A program made the position numbers and the translations under genes. A stretch of 64,000 nt of DNA from Porodaedalea pini. Its lineage: Eukaryota > Basidiomycota > Agaricomycetes > Hymenochaetales > Hymenochaetaceae. Every line of letters begins with the position of its first letter. The first letter of the stretch is position 1. Below the pieces are notes generated by a model, which was not told where the DNA came from, made no database searches, and saw nothing but the letters and a program-made list of their open reading frames with translations. Where the stretch lies: NCBI GenBank assembly GCA_002794775.1, contig NBAY01000065.1, positions 124,001-188,000 on the forward strand. Direction: 5' to 3'. This document shows positions 24,148 through 35,205 of this stretch, piece by piece.

Positions 24148-24845
24148 CGCACCCAGGCTCATCCCCAGCGTAAGTCGTCGCTGTCGACTCGCCTTCACTC
24201 GGTCTAGAGGAGTGCTCCCCTCGACGGACTTGACGTGTAAATCCCCTAAACGACAATCCTCAACCCTGCCCGGACGTTTTCGGACGTTCGTGTATTACGT
24301 AAAAATATCAACCGACATTTCCCGACCCTGGCTCTACGGATTAGCCTCTGGTGGAGCACGCACCTAACGTGGACGTGGGTAACAAGACGAGTCCAAACTT
24401 CGACGGCAATCTCGTTTGTAATCTCACTCGGACCCTACCGCCTCGTCATCAACTTCGCTGACGAACCCGCTCAACGTTGGCGTAACCCCGGATCGAATAC
24501 GCAACCGATCCCCGTCCCTCCGCCAACGTCAAGATAGATCTCACCGACGAACAGCAACGGGCCCTTCCCGCTTCAGCCCGTTGGGATCCAGACCGACCAG
24601 GCTATGTCGCGACCAATAATAGCGGCGTCACTCACGACATCTGGTGGAGTGAAATCCGGCGCAGCTGGTATTCATCAGACGAACGAGGGAGGAGAGCAAG
24701 GTGGCCCCCAGCCGCTCCGTCGTCACCTGCACCGTCAACGTCTACGGTCGCCCTACCACCAACCCCAGGTCCTTATCGCGAAAACAACAGGGACCCCTCA
24801 CCACCGACTCCCCCGGAACCTTCGACACCCGCACCCGAACCCGCG

Positions 24846-25928
24846 ATGTCAGCAGAAGGTTTCAGCCAACAGCAAATGGCGCAGATCGCGGCCATCGTTG
24901 CAAATGCCTTCGCCCATCAGGCGAACAACGCCCCAGTACCGGTCGCGGCCGCTAACCCCCCGACCCCCAACATAGATGTCGCCCGACCACGTGAATTCAC
25001 TGGTGGCGACGACTACCTCGACTTCAGACGAGAAGTCCTTCTTTTTGTGTCCGCAAACCCGAACCGATACCCTACGTCGGAGAGTAAGATTTATGTAGCT
25101 CTCTCCTACCTGAAGGGTGGTAATGCGGCGACATGGGCGCAGAACTACATCGAGGAGTCAACAACGTCGGGAATCGTCACCTTCACCGACAGCTGGGAGA
25201 GATTCCAGGAACGACTCGACGCCTTGTTCGACGACCCGAATCGCAAGGAGGCGGCGCTGAAGGAATTCCGGGAGAAGGTTCAGAAGGACCTCACCGCAGA
25301 CAAGTTCTTCCAACAGCTCGACGTCATCATCAAGCGTGCGGAACTTAAGGACGACAGCATCATCTGTGATCGTCTCAAACGCGCAATGAACATTGAAGTA
25401 GTGCGTGGAGTCCTGAGATCAACGCCGGTTCCGACTAAGTACGAGGACTGGAAGAACAAAGCTATCGAGATCGATCGCGGCGAACAACAGATCCGCGCAA
25501 TCCAACGAGGCCGCCCGTTTATACCTCAGCCTCGCCCGTCGCAACAACAAGGACCCCCGGCTCGCCGTCAGGTAGCGGCCCCTCACGTCGATAGATGCGA
25601 CGCGACCGGCGTCACTTTCGGAGGCGCTGGTCAACCGATGGACGTCTCAATGAACGAGGCGCAACGACGACGCGCGTGCTGGATCTGCGGTGGGCTGGGC
25701 CATTTCAAGGATAAGTGCCCGCAGGGGAAGCCGATCATCCAGCGCATGCTGGAACTAATGGCACCAGGCGAACGCCGCATCCTCGCGGACGAGCTCGGCG
25801 CGATGAAGGAATCGGCCTTCGAGGAAGTCGTAGACACTCGGAGGTCGACAGTGGAAGACTATGTGGAGGAAGAAGAGAATGACGAAGAGGTCGTCGACTC
25901 GCAGGGTTTTGCGAGTGGTCAGGCGTAG
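24846..25928 (+). CDS. gag: gag polyprotein of the chromovirus
   Basis: The 360-residue frame from the ATG at 24846 encodes the capsid-like protein that packages element RNA in cytoplasmic particles. An N-terminal Ala/Pro-rich segment precedes a retrotransposon-gag helical domain (FTGGDDYLDFRREVLLF, YVALSYLKGGNAATWAQNYI, WERFQERLDALFDDPN). Near residue 275 is a CCHC zinc knuckle, CWICGGLGHFKDKC, then an acidic C-terminus. The same frame is open for about 350 nt upstream (from ~24497) with plausible coding composition but no ATG, so the true N-terminus may use a non-AUG or different start. It ends at TAG 25926-25928, overlapping the pol frame. Confidence 0.92.
   Translation: MSAEGFSQQQMAQIAAIVANAFAHQANNAPVPVAAANPPTPNIDVARPREFTGGDDYLDFRREVLLFVSANPNRYPTSESKIYVALSYLKGGNAATWAQNYIEESTTSGIVTFTDSWERFQERLDALFDDPNRKEAALKEFREKVQKDLTADKFFQQLDVIIKRAELKDDSIICDRLKRAMNIEVVRGVLRSTPVPTKYEDWKNKAIEIDRGEQQIRAIQRGRPFIPQPRPSQQQGPPARRQVAAPHVDRCDATGVTFGGAGQPMDVSMNEAQRRRACWICGGLGHFKDKCPQGKPIIQRMLELMAPGERRILADELGAMKESAFEEVVDTRRSTVEDYVEEEENDEEVVDSQGFASGQA
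25904..25910 (+). promoter_or_regulatory. candidate -1 ribosomal frameshift site GGGTTTT
   Basis: In the gag frame the sequence reads CA G_GGT_TTT GCG, an exact X_XXY_YYZ heptamer. A -1 slip here moves reading from the gag frame into the pol frame (next codons TGC GAG TGG TCA). It lies inside the short overlap of the two frames, downstream of the last pol-frame stop (TGA at about 25879-25881). A stimulatory structure downstream was not assessed. Confidence 0.75.
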
Positions 25929-28900
25929 CCATCGGGGCGACTGACCGAGAAGAACAAGGGACTTCGAATCCATATTCGTTAAAATATAACCAACCGTCTG
26001 TACAACACGTAGATGCGAACGACGTCGATGGTTTTCCTGAGTATGAAGTCCCCACCGGTGTGAAAGAAAGGGAAGAATATGAGCAGCTGTTCATGAGAGG
26101 AACTGGCGGATGCCAGCTGGACCTTCTCCTGAACGTCGGACACAACACGGAAGGTGAAGTGAGGGAGGTGGACGCACACGCACTCGTGGATTCGGGATGT
26201 ACGGGATCGTGCATTGACGTAAGGTTCGTCGAACGGTACGGACTGGAGACGAAGCGTTATATCCGACCCCTTGCGGTACTCAATGCCGACGGAACACACA
26301 ACGAAGCCGGATTGATTGAGGAGTACGTCGACGTCGAACTTACGATCGGTCACCATAAAGAACGGATCGTCCTGGCGGTAACCTCACTGGCATCATCCAA
26401 CATCTTTCTAGGGTACGACTGGCTTCGTCGACACAACCCGGAAGTCGACTGGAAAACGGGAACACTCGACTTTACGCGTTGCCCGAGTGACTGTGTGGTG
26501 GAGAGGGACGTGGAGGAAGGCATGCGGAAGGTGTGGAGAGCAGTGGAAGAGACGAAGGAGGTGAGAGAGGTGCGAATGGACAAGACGTCCTGGCCCGCAT
26601 ACCTCAACGACTACGCCGACGTTTTCAGCGAAAAAGGTTTCGAGAAGCTGCCGGAACACCGACCCTGGGACCATGTCATCGACTTGAAGCCCGACTTCAA
26701 ACCGAGCGACTGTAAGATCTACCCGCTCACGCCGACAGAGCAGCAGTCGCTCAAGGACTTCCTCGATGAAAATCTGAAATCAGGTCGCATTCGACGGTCG
26801 ATATCGCCCATGGCGTCACCCTTCTTCTTCATAAAGAAGGCCGACAAATTGCTACGCCCGATCCAGGACTACCGCAAACTCAACGACGGCACGATCAAGA
26901 ATAAGTACCCCCTCCCTCTCATCGACGAACTTGTTGATAAAGTCAAGAAGGCGAAGTACATCACTAAGCTTGACCTTCGCTGGGGGTACTACAACGTCCG
27001 GATCTGCGAAGGCGACGAGTGGAAGGCGGCATTTCGCACGAACATGGGCCTCTTCGAGCCAACAGTCATGTTCTTCGGTCTTTGCAATGCGCCGGCGACG
27101 TTCCAAGCGTTCGTCAACCACATCTTTAAGGAACTGATCTACGCGAACTTGATCATCGTATACCTCGACGACATACTGATCCTCTCAGAAACCATTGAGG
27201 AGCACATCGACACGTCGAGGCACGTACTTCAGATCCTCCGGGAAAACGGCCTGTACTTGAAACCGGAAAAGTGCGAATTCGATGCCAAAGTCGTTAAGTA
27301 TCTCGGTCACATCATCGGCAACGGCGAGATCAAGGCGGACCCGGCAAAGACAGAGGCGATTGCGAACTGGCCGGTCCCACGAAACCTCAAGGAGCTACAA
27401 CAGTTCCTCGGCATGGGTAATTGGCTACGACGGTTCATCAAGGACTACAGCAAGGTGGTCCATCCGCTGACGTCGCTGACAGGCAAGAAGGACTGGGTAT
27501 GGGAGACCGAACAGCAGGAAGCGTTCGAGGAGCTGAGACGACGTCTCTGCTCACCTCCAGTCCTGGTCATCGCTAACGACGAGGGCCCTTTCCGCGTTGA
27601 GGCGGACTCGTCGAACTTCGCACTCGGAGGCGTGCTATTGCAGAAACAGGAAGGCAAGTGGAGGGTAGTCGCCTATAGGTCAGAAGCACTCCTACCGGCC
27701 GAACGAAACTACGAGATCTATGACAAGGAGATGCTCGCAATCGTCTCAGCGCTCAAGGAATGGCGTCAATACCTCCTGGGCGCTCGCCACAAGATCGAGA
27801 TCTGGTCCGACCATGCCAACCTCACCTACTTCAGGTCGGCACAGAAACTGAGCTATCGACAAGCTCGCTGGCGGACCGAACTCGAGGAATTCGACTTCCA
27901 CCTCGAGCACAAGTCGGGGAAGACGATGGGCAAGGCGGACTTACTGTCGCGCAAGGCAAGCTATGATAAGGGCAAGGATGACAACGATGACGTTGTGTTC
28001 ATCAAAGACAAATGGCTGAATCGTGGAGTGGTGAGGACGTCGCGTGAGGAAGTGTTGGAACGAGTGGGTGACGCGCAGAGGGCGCAGGACGAGTCGGAGA
28101 GACCGACGGGAATGGCGAAGGCCGACGGGTTGTGGCGGATGAAAGGCAAGGTGTACGTGCCGTCGACAATGAAGGAAGCGGTTTTACGGGAATGCCACGA
28201 CTCGACCCTGGCAGGACATCCCGGATCGTCAAAGACGGTCGAACTGGTACGTCGAGACTTCTGGTGGGCGTCGATGTTCTCCAACGTTCGAGCATACGTC
28301 CGAGGATGCGACCGTTGCCAGCGGACGAAGGCTCTGAGAACATCGAGATCAAGGCCACTTCACCCGAACACGATCCCGGAAGGCCCATGGGAAATTGTCA
28401 CGGTCGACCTCATCGGAGAACTCCCAGACTCCAAGGGGCACAACGCAATCTGTGTCTTCGTCGATAGGTTCTCGAAACAGATGCATGCGATCCCGACGAC
28501 GACGAGGCTGTCAGCAGAAGGCATGGCCCAACTGTACCGAGACCACGTCTTCCGCCTCCACGGTTTGCCGAAGAAGATCATCCATGACCGGGGCACGCAG
28601 TTTGACGCATCAATGATGAAGGAGCTGTACAAACTCCTACACATTGAAGGCAACCCGTCGACGGCGTATCACCCACAGACAGACGGCCAGACGGAACGCG
28701 TCAATCAAGAGCTCGAACAGTACCTCCGGCTCTTCGTCGATCATCAGCAATCGGACTGGAAGGACTGGCTCCCCCTCGCAGAGTTCACCTACAACAACCG
28801 CGAACATTCAGCGACAAGGATGTCACCCTTCTACGCAAACACCGGACGTCACCCTATGAGCTTCGACACCGTACGAACTTCCTCTGCCAACATGTCGGCG

Positions 28901-29554
28901 GAAGAATTTGCCAAGCACATCAAGGAGACTCATCGTGTTGCTAAGGACAATCTAGTCAAGGCAGCAGAGGACATGAAGCGATACCATGACCGAACAGCAG
29001 GAGCTTCGGTGGAGTACAAGGCTGGAGACAAAGTCTTCCTTGACGGGCGAAACATCAGTACGGACTCGCCGACGAAGAAACTCGCAGACAAATGGTACGG
29101 CCCCTTTGACATCGTCGACAAGGTAGGAGCGAGCGCGTACAAGCTCAAACTCCCGAAGCGATGGAAAAAGGTCCACCCTGTCTTCAACGAAGCCCTGCTG
29201 AAACCCGCCGTCGAACCGTCCTTTGAAAGCCAGAAGCAACCGCCGCCGCCGCCGCCAGACATCGTCGACAACGAGGAGGAATACGAACTCGAGGAAGTCG
29301 TAGACTCACGTCTGCACCGAGGGAAACTACAATACCTTGTCAAGTGGGTCGGCTACAATGAACCTACTTGGCAGCCTGAGACGGACTTCGGCGAGAACGC
29401 GAAGGAGGCGATCGCTGAGTTCTACCTCAAACATCCCGGTGCGCCTCGGCGACTCGACATCCCTCGTCAACGACTCCGTCCGCTCTTCGTCGACACCGAG
29501 CCTGACAACCGCGATCATGGTTGGTCGGGACGCCCAACCTTGAAGGGGGGGTAA
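25911..29554 (+). CDS. pol: pol polyprotein: protease, reverse transcriptase, RNase H, integrase, chromodomain
   Basis: Open from the frameshift site to TAA 29552-29554; the first in-frame start-type codon after gag gives about 1164 residues from 26060. Seen in order: aspartic protease ALVDSGCTGSCID; RT with IKKADKLLRPIQDYRKLN and the catalytic YLDDILIL; RNase H with EADSSNFALGGVLL, YDKEMLAIVSALKEWRQYL and WSDHANLTYF; integrase HHCC zinc finger (HDSTLAGHPG to RGCDRCQRTKA); and the D,D-x-E core (VTVDLIGELP, IIHDRGTQFD, YHPQTDGQTERVNQELEQYL). The C-terminal chromodomain reads GKLQYLVKWVGYNEPTWQP, which in related elements directs integration to histone-marked chromatin. A seven-proline run precedes the chromodomain. 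All catalytic residues are present and there is no internal stop. Confidence 0.95.
29542..29551 (+). other. polypurine tract
   Basis: GAAGGGGGGG lies immediately before the 3' LTR and overlaps the last pol codons (AAG GGG GGG TAA). It is the usual plus-strand primer of LTR retrotransposons. Confidence 0.85.
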
Positions 29555-29988
29555 TGTCAGAACCTGAACTTTCGCCTTTTCTTTTATTCCCCTTTTTCCA
29601 TTTCTTTTCTTTTAATCATCCCTTTTCATTATATTTAAATCATCTTTCCAATCACTTCCCACACTCCTTTCGCATGACCTTCATTCGTTCCATTTCTAGT
29701 TACATAAACTATACAGTACTTAGATAAGCCGGTCTCACAATCGGCGCGAATAAGAGGTTCGAGGAACTCGCATGAACACTTGTTCTGCTTTTCCTCTTAC
29801 CTCCGCGACGACCTAGGTGAGACCACGTCCCCTCCTGTAGTAGTGTACATTGTATTAATCCTCTTACCTCCGCGACGACCTAGCCTGAGTAAGCGTGTCC
29901 CGAGTCTACGCTCGAGTATAGCACGTCCCAGACGACAGTTAGCCGAGGCCTGCCCAGTCCGAGTTGTCTCCCGGGCTCCCGCCTAACA
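29555..29988 (+). repeat. 3' LTR
   Basis: 434 bp, starts directly after the pol stop codon. It matches the 5' LTR except for one substitution seen near its start (TTATTCCCC versus TTATTCGCC). Confidence 0.95.
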
Positions 29989-30606
29989 GCATGATGAAAT
30001 AATGTCCTCATATTCAAACTGAAGGGAAGCGGCATATTCATAGTATGATGAGTAACTGAAATTGAAGGGGAACATAAAGTTGAGCGAGGTGAGATGGTAC
30101 AGGTTCGGAGGGTGCTGTCCATACATCGTTGCTAATTCGTAAGGTAAACCCGGTGCGGGTATGAAGGGTTTCGCACGAGGGTTGAGAGGTTGAAGGCCGA
30201 CAAATGACGGCAAACCGGGTTGTTCGTCCGGGGGTGTGTGGTAACCGACAAAAGCCAGTTCGAATTGATTGAGTGGATTGGCCGATAAGGCCCGAAGTTC
30301 GGTAATAATTTCGACCGATGAGGCCGAGGGCGATGGGGGCGATGAAGTGTATAGTGTCGCTGCAGCAAGCAGTCGACGGCGTATGAAGTGGAAAGTTTCC
30401 CTATCCGAGGCAGGAGGCTCAGGTAGGCTCGATTGCTTGGGGTGTCTGGCCTGGCGACGACTGTGGCGTCTGCGACAGGGTGAGGTACGATGTAGTGTAA
30501 GGGGGCGGCACAGTGGTGACGCCAATGACGATCTCAAATCCAAGACTGCCGATATGATGTGGTCAAGGACTCGATTAAAGCGGAGGGTAGTTCTGCGATA
30601 ATGCAT
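29989..30606 (-). pseudogene. host reading frame interrupted by the chromovirus (5' part)
   Basis: A minus-strand frame of about 206 codons opens at the ATG at 30606 and runs uninterrupted into the retrotransposon's right target site. It encodes an Arg/Ser/Pro-rich N-terminus, then a hydrophobic/aromatic segment (LPYELATMYGQHPPNLYHL, SLNFMFPFNFSYSSYYEY, LQFEYEDII). Removing the element and one copy of the duplication lets the frame continue on the left flank (below 23697) for about 17 codons to a TAA. The family is not recognised. The opposite strand is also partly open here, so it could be a chance frame. Confidence 0.4.
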
Positions 30607-32429
30607 GAAGGGATCGCGTGTCGTCGACGGGGCAAGGTCTCAGCACGAATGTTCCCATGGTGGGGGTGATGGGAGTAAGAGTATGATGTCTGCACATCCG
30701 TGAGCAGACTGCTCTGTAGCCTTAATCAACCCATTTCCTATATGAAACAAAATTGTAAAAAAATATGAAACAAAATTGCAAAAATTAGGGAAAAATAATT
30801 TAATTAAATCATGCTCTTCTCTCAAAATTCTGATGGCTAAAAGTGGTAACTCCAAAGCAGCAGCATGCAAATCATCTACAATCAATTTTATACTCTGAGC
30901 TCAAACAACTCATTCCTCACATGAAAAAGTTAGGAAAAATGCAGAAAAAAATAAATGAATTAGAAAAATATTATTCTATCTTCTCCGTGTGTATTATAAA
31001 ATAAACTTCAGTAGAAAATCAACCAATAGGAGTCCATTGAGAATTACTCTCACAATATGTAAATCATTGAACTTGCTCATGCTAGAGTATACATAGCACA
31101 ACTCAGTATAAGTGCATATAAGCTTTGGATGAGTTGAGCAGTAAAGAGAATGTGAAAATGGCATGAACTGAACATAATGTGCCAGACTCCAAAGGTCTGG
31201 AGCTTGCCACTGAGTCTCAGACTTGGACTCCTCATAATTGTGATACAGCTACATAGTTGTGTTTCAGAGTTTGTGTCTTGGAATGTCAGACACTCAATAC
31301 ATCAGAGTCAAGTCATGATGTATAGGAAGTCAGCAACATGTTAGAAGTAGTGAGAATACTCTGGCAGGCCTACACCTATAGCCTTTCATGAATATAATAT
31401 AAGGTGTCCTAACATACTATCTATATTGCATAAAGAATATCCTTTCTATTTTAAATGAAGACATGAGAAGCAGGTATTATGCACTATGTCTCTCCATTGA
31501 AGGAGACTTATTCTATCTTCAATTTCTCAACAACCAATATTGTACTTAGTGAAGTTTTGTTGTAAATAGAATGTCATACAATAAAAATTCAGATTGCTTT
31601 CAAGCATGTGCATGTAAGATATATAGTTTTGCAATTGAAGGATCATGTGAACTAAGATGAAGCATTGTCCTAAGAGCCTAGACTGATGGCCAGTAAGGAA
31701 CTTTGAATAGGTATAGCTTTTAGAGTGAGAAATTGCATTAATTAAATCTCAAGAACCAAAAAAACTCAGATTAAGCAATGCCTAAAAAACTCGGATTGAT
31801 GGCCAGCGGAGTTTCCGGCTTCGCCGGAAACTCCAGGGCTGGTTGAGATGGATGGGAAACGCGGGAATCAGATTACGTAAGTAGCCAGCGCCTAAAAAAA
31901 TTCGAATGGCAGGAGCCTGGCCAATCAATGCGGAAACCGCGTTGAACACGTCGGTTCAGACCGTACACAAGCCACTCACCCGCAGGCAGCATCGTGTAGG
32001 AAGCTACATTCCTTGGCGCGTAGTTTGCTCCTGTGACCATGCTGTCAAAATTTAGCGCTCATTTTTCACCTCGTGAACCTGCGTTTTTCCAAAGGCGGAT
32101 GTAGCGATTCACGGCGTCACGGTCTTGCTCTGAAGCTCTGCAAAGTGAAGGACGGAGATGAAAAATGACCGGAATTTGTGCTATCTATGAATCATCGTCA
32201 TTATCCATTCATCCTCATGACGCCTTCAGTTTCCAGCCACCAGGGACATGGCTGGCTTCGCTGATCGGAGGACGCCCATCCTTCACGGCCGAAAGAGAGA
32301 CGCGCAATTCCACTCAAGCTACGAGAAAGCGAGTGGTCTCCTGCTTCTGACGCATTGGACTAGCTTTCTGCCCCCCCCCCCTCCCTCCAAGGAATTCTTA
32401 GGTTTCTATCAATAGTTACATCTTCAATA
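30607..32429. other. AT-rich, gene-free stretch with a CpG-empty core (30986-31792)
   Basis: From about 30986 to 31792 I find no CG dinucleotide in ~800 bp, while TG and CA are frequent. This is the expected residue of cytosine methylation and deamination in a silenced old repeat. No protein homology could be read from it. CpG returns abruptly at about 31793, just before a hairpin, and the sequence is normal from ~31,850 on. A C-run (about 32371-32380, then CTCCCTCC) lies ~50 bp before the next gene. Confidence 0.7.
31808..31834. repeat. perfect 12-bp palindrome, 3-nt loop
   Basis: GGAGTTTCCGGC, loop TTC, GCCGGAAACTCC. It lies at the border where CpG-free sequence ends. Not followed by a T-run, so not a classical terminator. 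It may be a dispersed hairpin or the terminal repeat of a small element. Confidence 0.8.
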
Positions 32430-34052
32430 ATGAGTCAAGGCTCGGAGCAGACCGACGATGGTGCAACTTTGTGAGTCTCGATTTCGGCTCTTTTGCTCAG
32501 CTGAACTCGTAATGACAGCTTTGAAATATGTAGAGATCTCTTGTTCATCCAAGATGCCACAGCAAGCATGGGAAATTATATCGAAAGCGCAAAGAACAGC
32601 ATAGTCGAGATCTGCAGACTTCTTCTCGCGTCAGGAAGACTGCAGCAGCACGAAGGACTACAAGTGGGGCTCCTCGCATACCGCGATTATCCGGCTGAAG
32701 AGAATGGTTTCGTGGTCAAATCGCATGCCTTCACATACGATCTGAAAGTTATGGAGGGCTATCTTGCCTCTCTCGAAGCAAAGGGTGGGGGCGATCTCCC
32801 CGAAGCCTTCAGCACAGCACTGGAGTACGCCTACACCGAAACGAAAGGTTGGAGGGATGAAGCGCTGAAAGTGATTGTGGTTGTCACCGACGCCGCACCA
32901 CATGGTGTCAAAGAGAAATATGACTCTTTCCCCGACGGCGCTCCTAAAGGTACGTAGCACGGTTTTCCAGCTCTAGAGGGACCTTACTAAGGAATCATGA
33001 AGGTATAACAATTCATGATCCTATCAAACTTGCAAGGGATATGGCGAACGAGGGCTACTCTATTGTATGTCATCTAAGTACTAGGCGCATTCCCCAGATC
33101 TCACAAAGGATGAATCAGTTCACTCTTGCATGCGAGCCCACCCTCGGTAAAACCACGGTAAGTCTCGTTTATATTTTCCCAGGACTTCCAGCTCGACTTA
33201 AACTACTCAGGAATACGCGATAGACTTCTACAAAGCGCTGTCAAATTTATCGCTGTAAGAGACGTTAACACTATTATGCAGACTGTATTTAATGACAATT
33301 TACAGTGGAACGTTCTGCTCTTTGAATGACCACAAACTGCTTGCAGCGTGTATCATTGGATCCCTCCTGGAAAGACTCGATTTGAAAATCCTGAGCTGCG
33401 AATATCAGGCGGATATCGCGCGACGCGTTCTTCAGGATGGTCTGTCTATTGACGAGGTTATCGATGAACTCCAGGAGAAGTTGACTTCGAGAGGTCAGCA
33501 AGTCACGACCCTTCAAGCTGGAAACATCTACAATGACTTGTCCCCTGCGAGACATAACTACAATACGTTCATCAGCAGTGCTACGCTTGCCGACGCGAAA
33601 AAATCCTTAAAGAGGGTGAGTCGCCGCCGTGATATCTTCTACTTTTCTCATGCCACGTTTATTCAGGTTTATGCTCGTCGGCACAACGCCGAATGCATGA
33701 GGATAATGCAGGATAATGAAGCGTCTTGCGCGGGAAAAGAGGGTATCTTCTCTATAGCTCCTGTTCGGTTTCGAAACCTAGGCAGCAACAGAATCGTTTT
33801 GCAATTATTTGACGCAGAACTCCGCCGCATGTGCGAGGATATTGTCATCCCGAATAGTTTCACAATAGTCAAGAAATTTACGATTAACGTCCCCGTCAAT
33901 TTCGTTTTGCTCTGCGGACCAAGGACAAAGAACTTCAGGTTGGTTGGATGGTTATTGTTCTTCGTTTGATATTTCCTCTGATTAACGATAATAGCCGGAC
34001 GTTTGACAAAGAGCAGGACATCGACGTGGATCATATCTTTCATTACTCCTAG
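32430..34052 (+). CDS. VWA-domain protein with intact metal-site motifs (VWA copy 1)
   Basis: Exons 32430-32470, 32534-32949, 33003-33157, 33211-33254, 33306-33615, 33667-33938 and 33995-34052 sum to 1296 nt and 431 residues, all in frame. The N-terminal ~200 residues form a von Willebrand factor A domain resembling those fused to alpha-kinases in Dictyostelium vwkA-type proteins: LLFIQDATASMGNYIESAK (DxTxS metal site), GLLAYRDYP, GGGDLPEAFSTALEYA and VVVTDAAPHG. MNQFTLACEPTL closes the domain. The remaining half is unique (KLLAACIIGSLLERLDL, DGLSIDEVIDELQEKL) with no kinase motif. No signal peptide, so probably cytosolic. The phase-2 first intron is at the same codon as in the next gene, marking them as tandem paralogs. 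Confidence 0.85.
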
Positions 34053-35205
34053 TTGGCTGTCTCGCAGCATGTAACAATGTCTTCTTCCCAAGAATGCAAC
34101 TTTATCGGATTCTGAGGCCCCGATTACAGTCAATTGTGCTGACTCGTGAACCATTGAGTTGAGTTGCTGCAAATTCATCGCCCGCACGCCTAGCGCCCTC
34201 TTCGGTGGCCCTGTCTAATTGAACTTTCTTGTGAGCACAAGCAGATGGAACTTATCGTCGGCACAACAAGATTGAACTCGATAGGCGCCTCAAGCTTCAT
34301 TCCAAGCTTTCTCTGCTTGCTTTGCGGGGAAGGTTACAGCGTGGTTTTCGCATTGCACTACTATTTGGAGGACTACGCCTTTGCATGGGTTCGCGTTTCA
34401 CTCGAGGTCCAATGAATTCGAATTCAGGGGTGCAGCTGCCTTGAGGTCTGTTGATTGCACGTTACAGGCGCCAATGTTACGCATTCTCCTGTCCTGCGTT
34501 CATCACGGCACCTATACGCCGGACTTAGTGCGACTCAGATACAGGCCATTTCTTTTTCCGTGGACAGATCTCATTTGTCTCAAGCACTCGTGCCTGCTAT
34601 GGTCGATTTCTGACAATGTAGACGCCGCCAAGACCCTTTTCCGATCGAAGAATCGTCAAAACGTTGTAAATTGGCTTCCTCGGCTGACTAATGTTTACGT
34701 CGTGTCCACAACTATGCGGCTTGGGTTAGGACAGGGGGCCTCCGATTATCTGATGCAGTTGAAATCTGATGCTATCCCTTTTGCTACATGACGTCGGCGA
34801 ATGCCCTTCATTGTTTCAGTCTCGGGATCATTCCTTTCCCGTTCACCAACTCATCCTTTACTCGTTGCATGCCCATCAACCGCTGCTCATAGACGCCGGA
34901 ATGGAAGCCTTATGCTCATGGCTCCGCAAAATGCGAATTTCCGATATGTCGGGGATTACAGATAAACGCCTCAAGGGAGCGATAAGGCGTCTCAAAGCTG
35001 ATAGGTCCATCCTCTAAGCTTCATAGTTGGATACATTGCCAGCCATTGAAATACCTTTTTATTGCGTACTTTCCCGAGTCATTGCAAGACTTCAATCTTC
35101 ATTCTGAACCCGCTCTATTGGCGGAACCATCTGACTTTCGTCTCCGTTCACAAAGTTGTGTGGCTCTCCTTGGGAGACTGTTCATCGTTGCCGTACTCTC
35201 TCAAC
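34053..35205. other. intergenic between the two VWA genes, no gene seen
   Basis: About 1.15 kb. Short frames only, no recognisable domains; it may include decayed gene fragments but none can be joined. Confidence 0.4.

Larger units (their letters stand above)
23697..29993 (+). mobile_element. complete Ty3/gypsy chromovirus (LTR retrotransposon) with target-site duplication
   Basis: Two direct LTRs of 434 bp (23702-24135 and 29555-29988) bound a 5.4 kb interior with gag and gag-pol frames, a primer-binding site and a polypurine tract. The LTR ends are TG...CA. The 5 bp GCATG occurs immediately outside both LTRs (23697-23701 and 29989-29993), a target-site duplication. By eye the LTRs differ at one base (about position 36 of the LTR, G versus C), indicating very recent insertion. 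Domain order (protease, RT, RNase H, integrase, chromodomain) places it among fungal chromoviruses of the Tf1/sushi-like, MarY1/Maggy-like type. No disabling stop was seen, so it may be autonomous. Confidence 0.96.

Noticed and set aside
24604..24975. 123-codon frame overlapping the start of gag
   Set aside because: It overlaps the gag-frame extension in another frame, is Pro/Arg/His-rich as expected from a shifted reading, and has no homology.
28930..29343. Minus-strand frames within pol
   Set aside because: Antisense shadows of the catalytic pol frame.
33065..33097. A 33-nt intron (GTATGT...CCCCAG) in VWA copy 1
   Set aside because: Shorter than any other intron here, and the sequence is open in frame, so the exon sum of 1296 nt is obtained without it.
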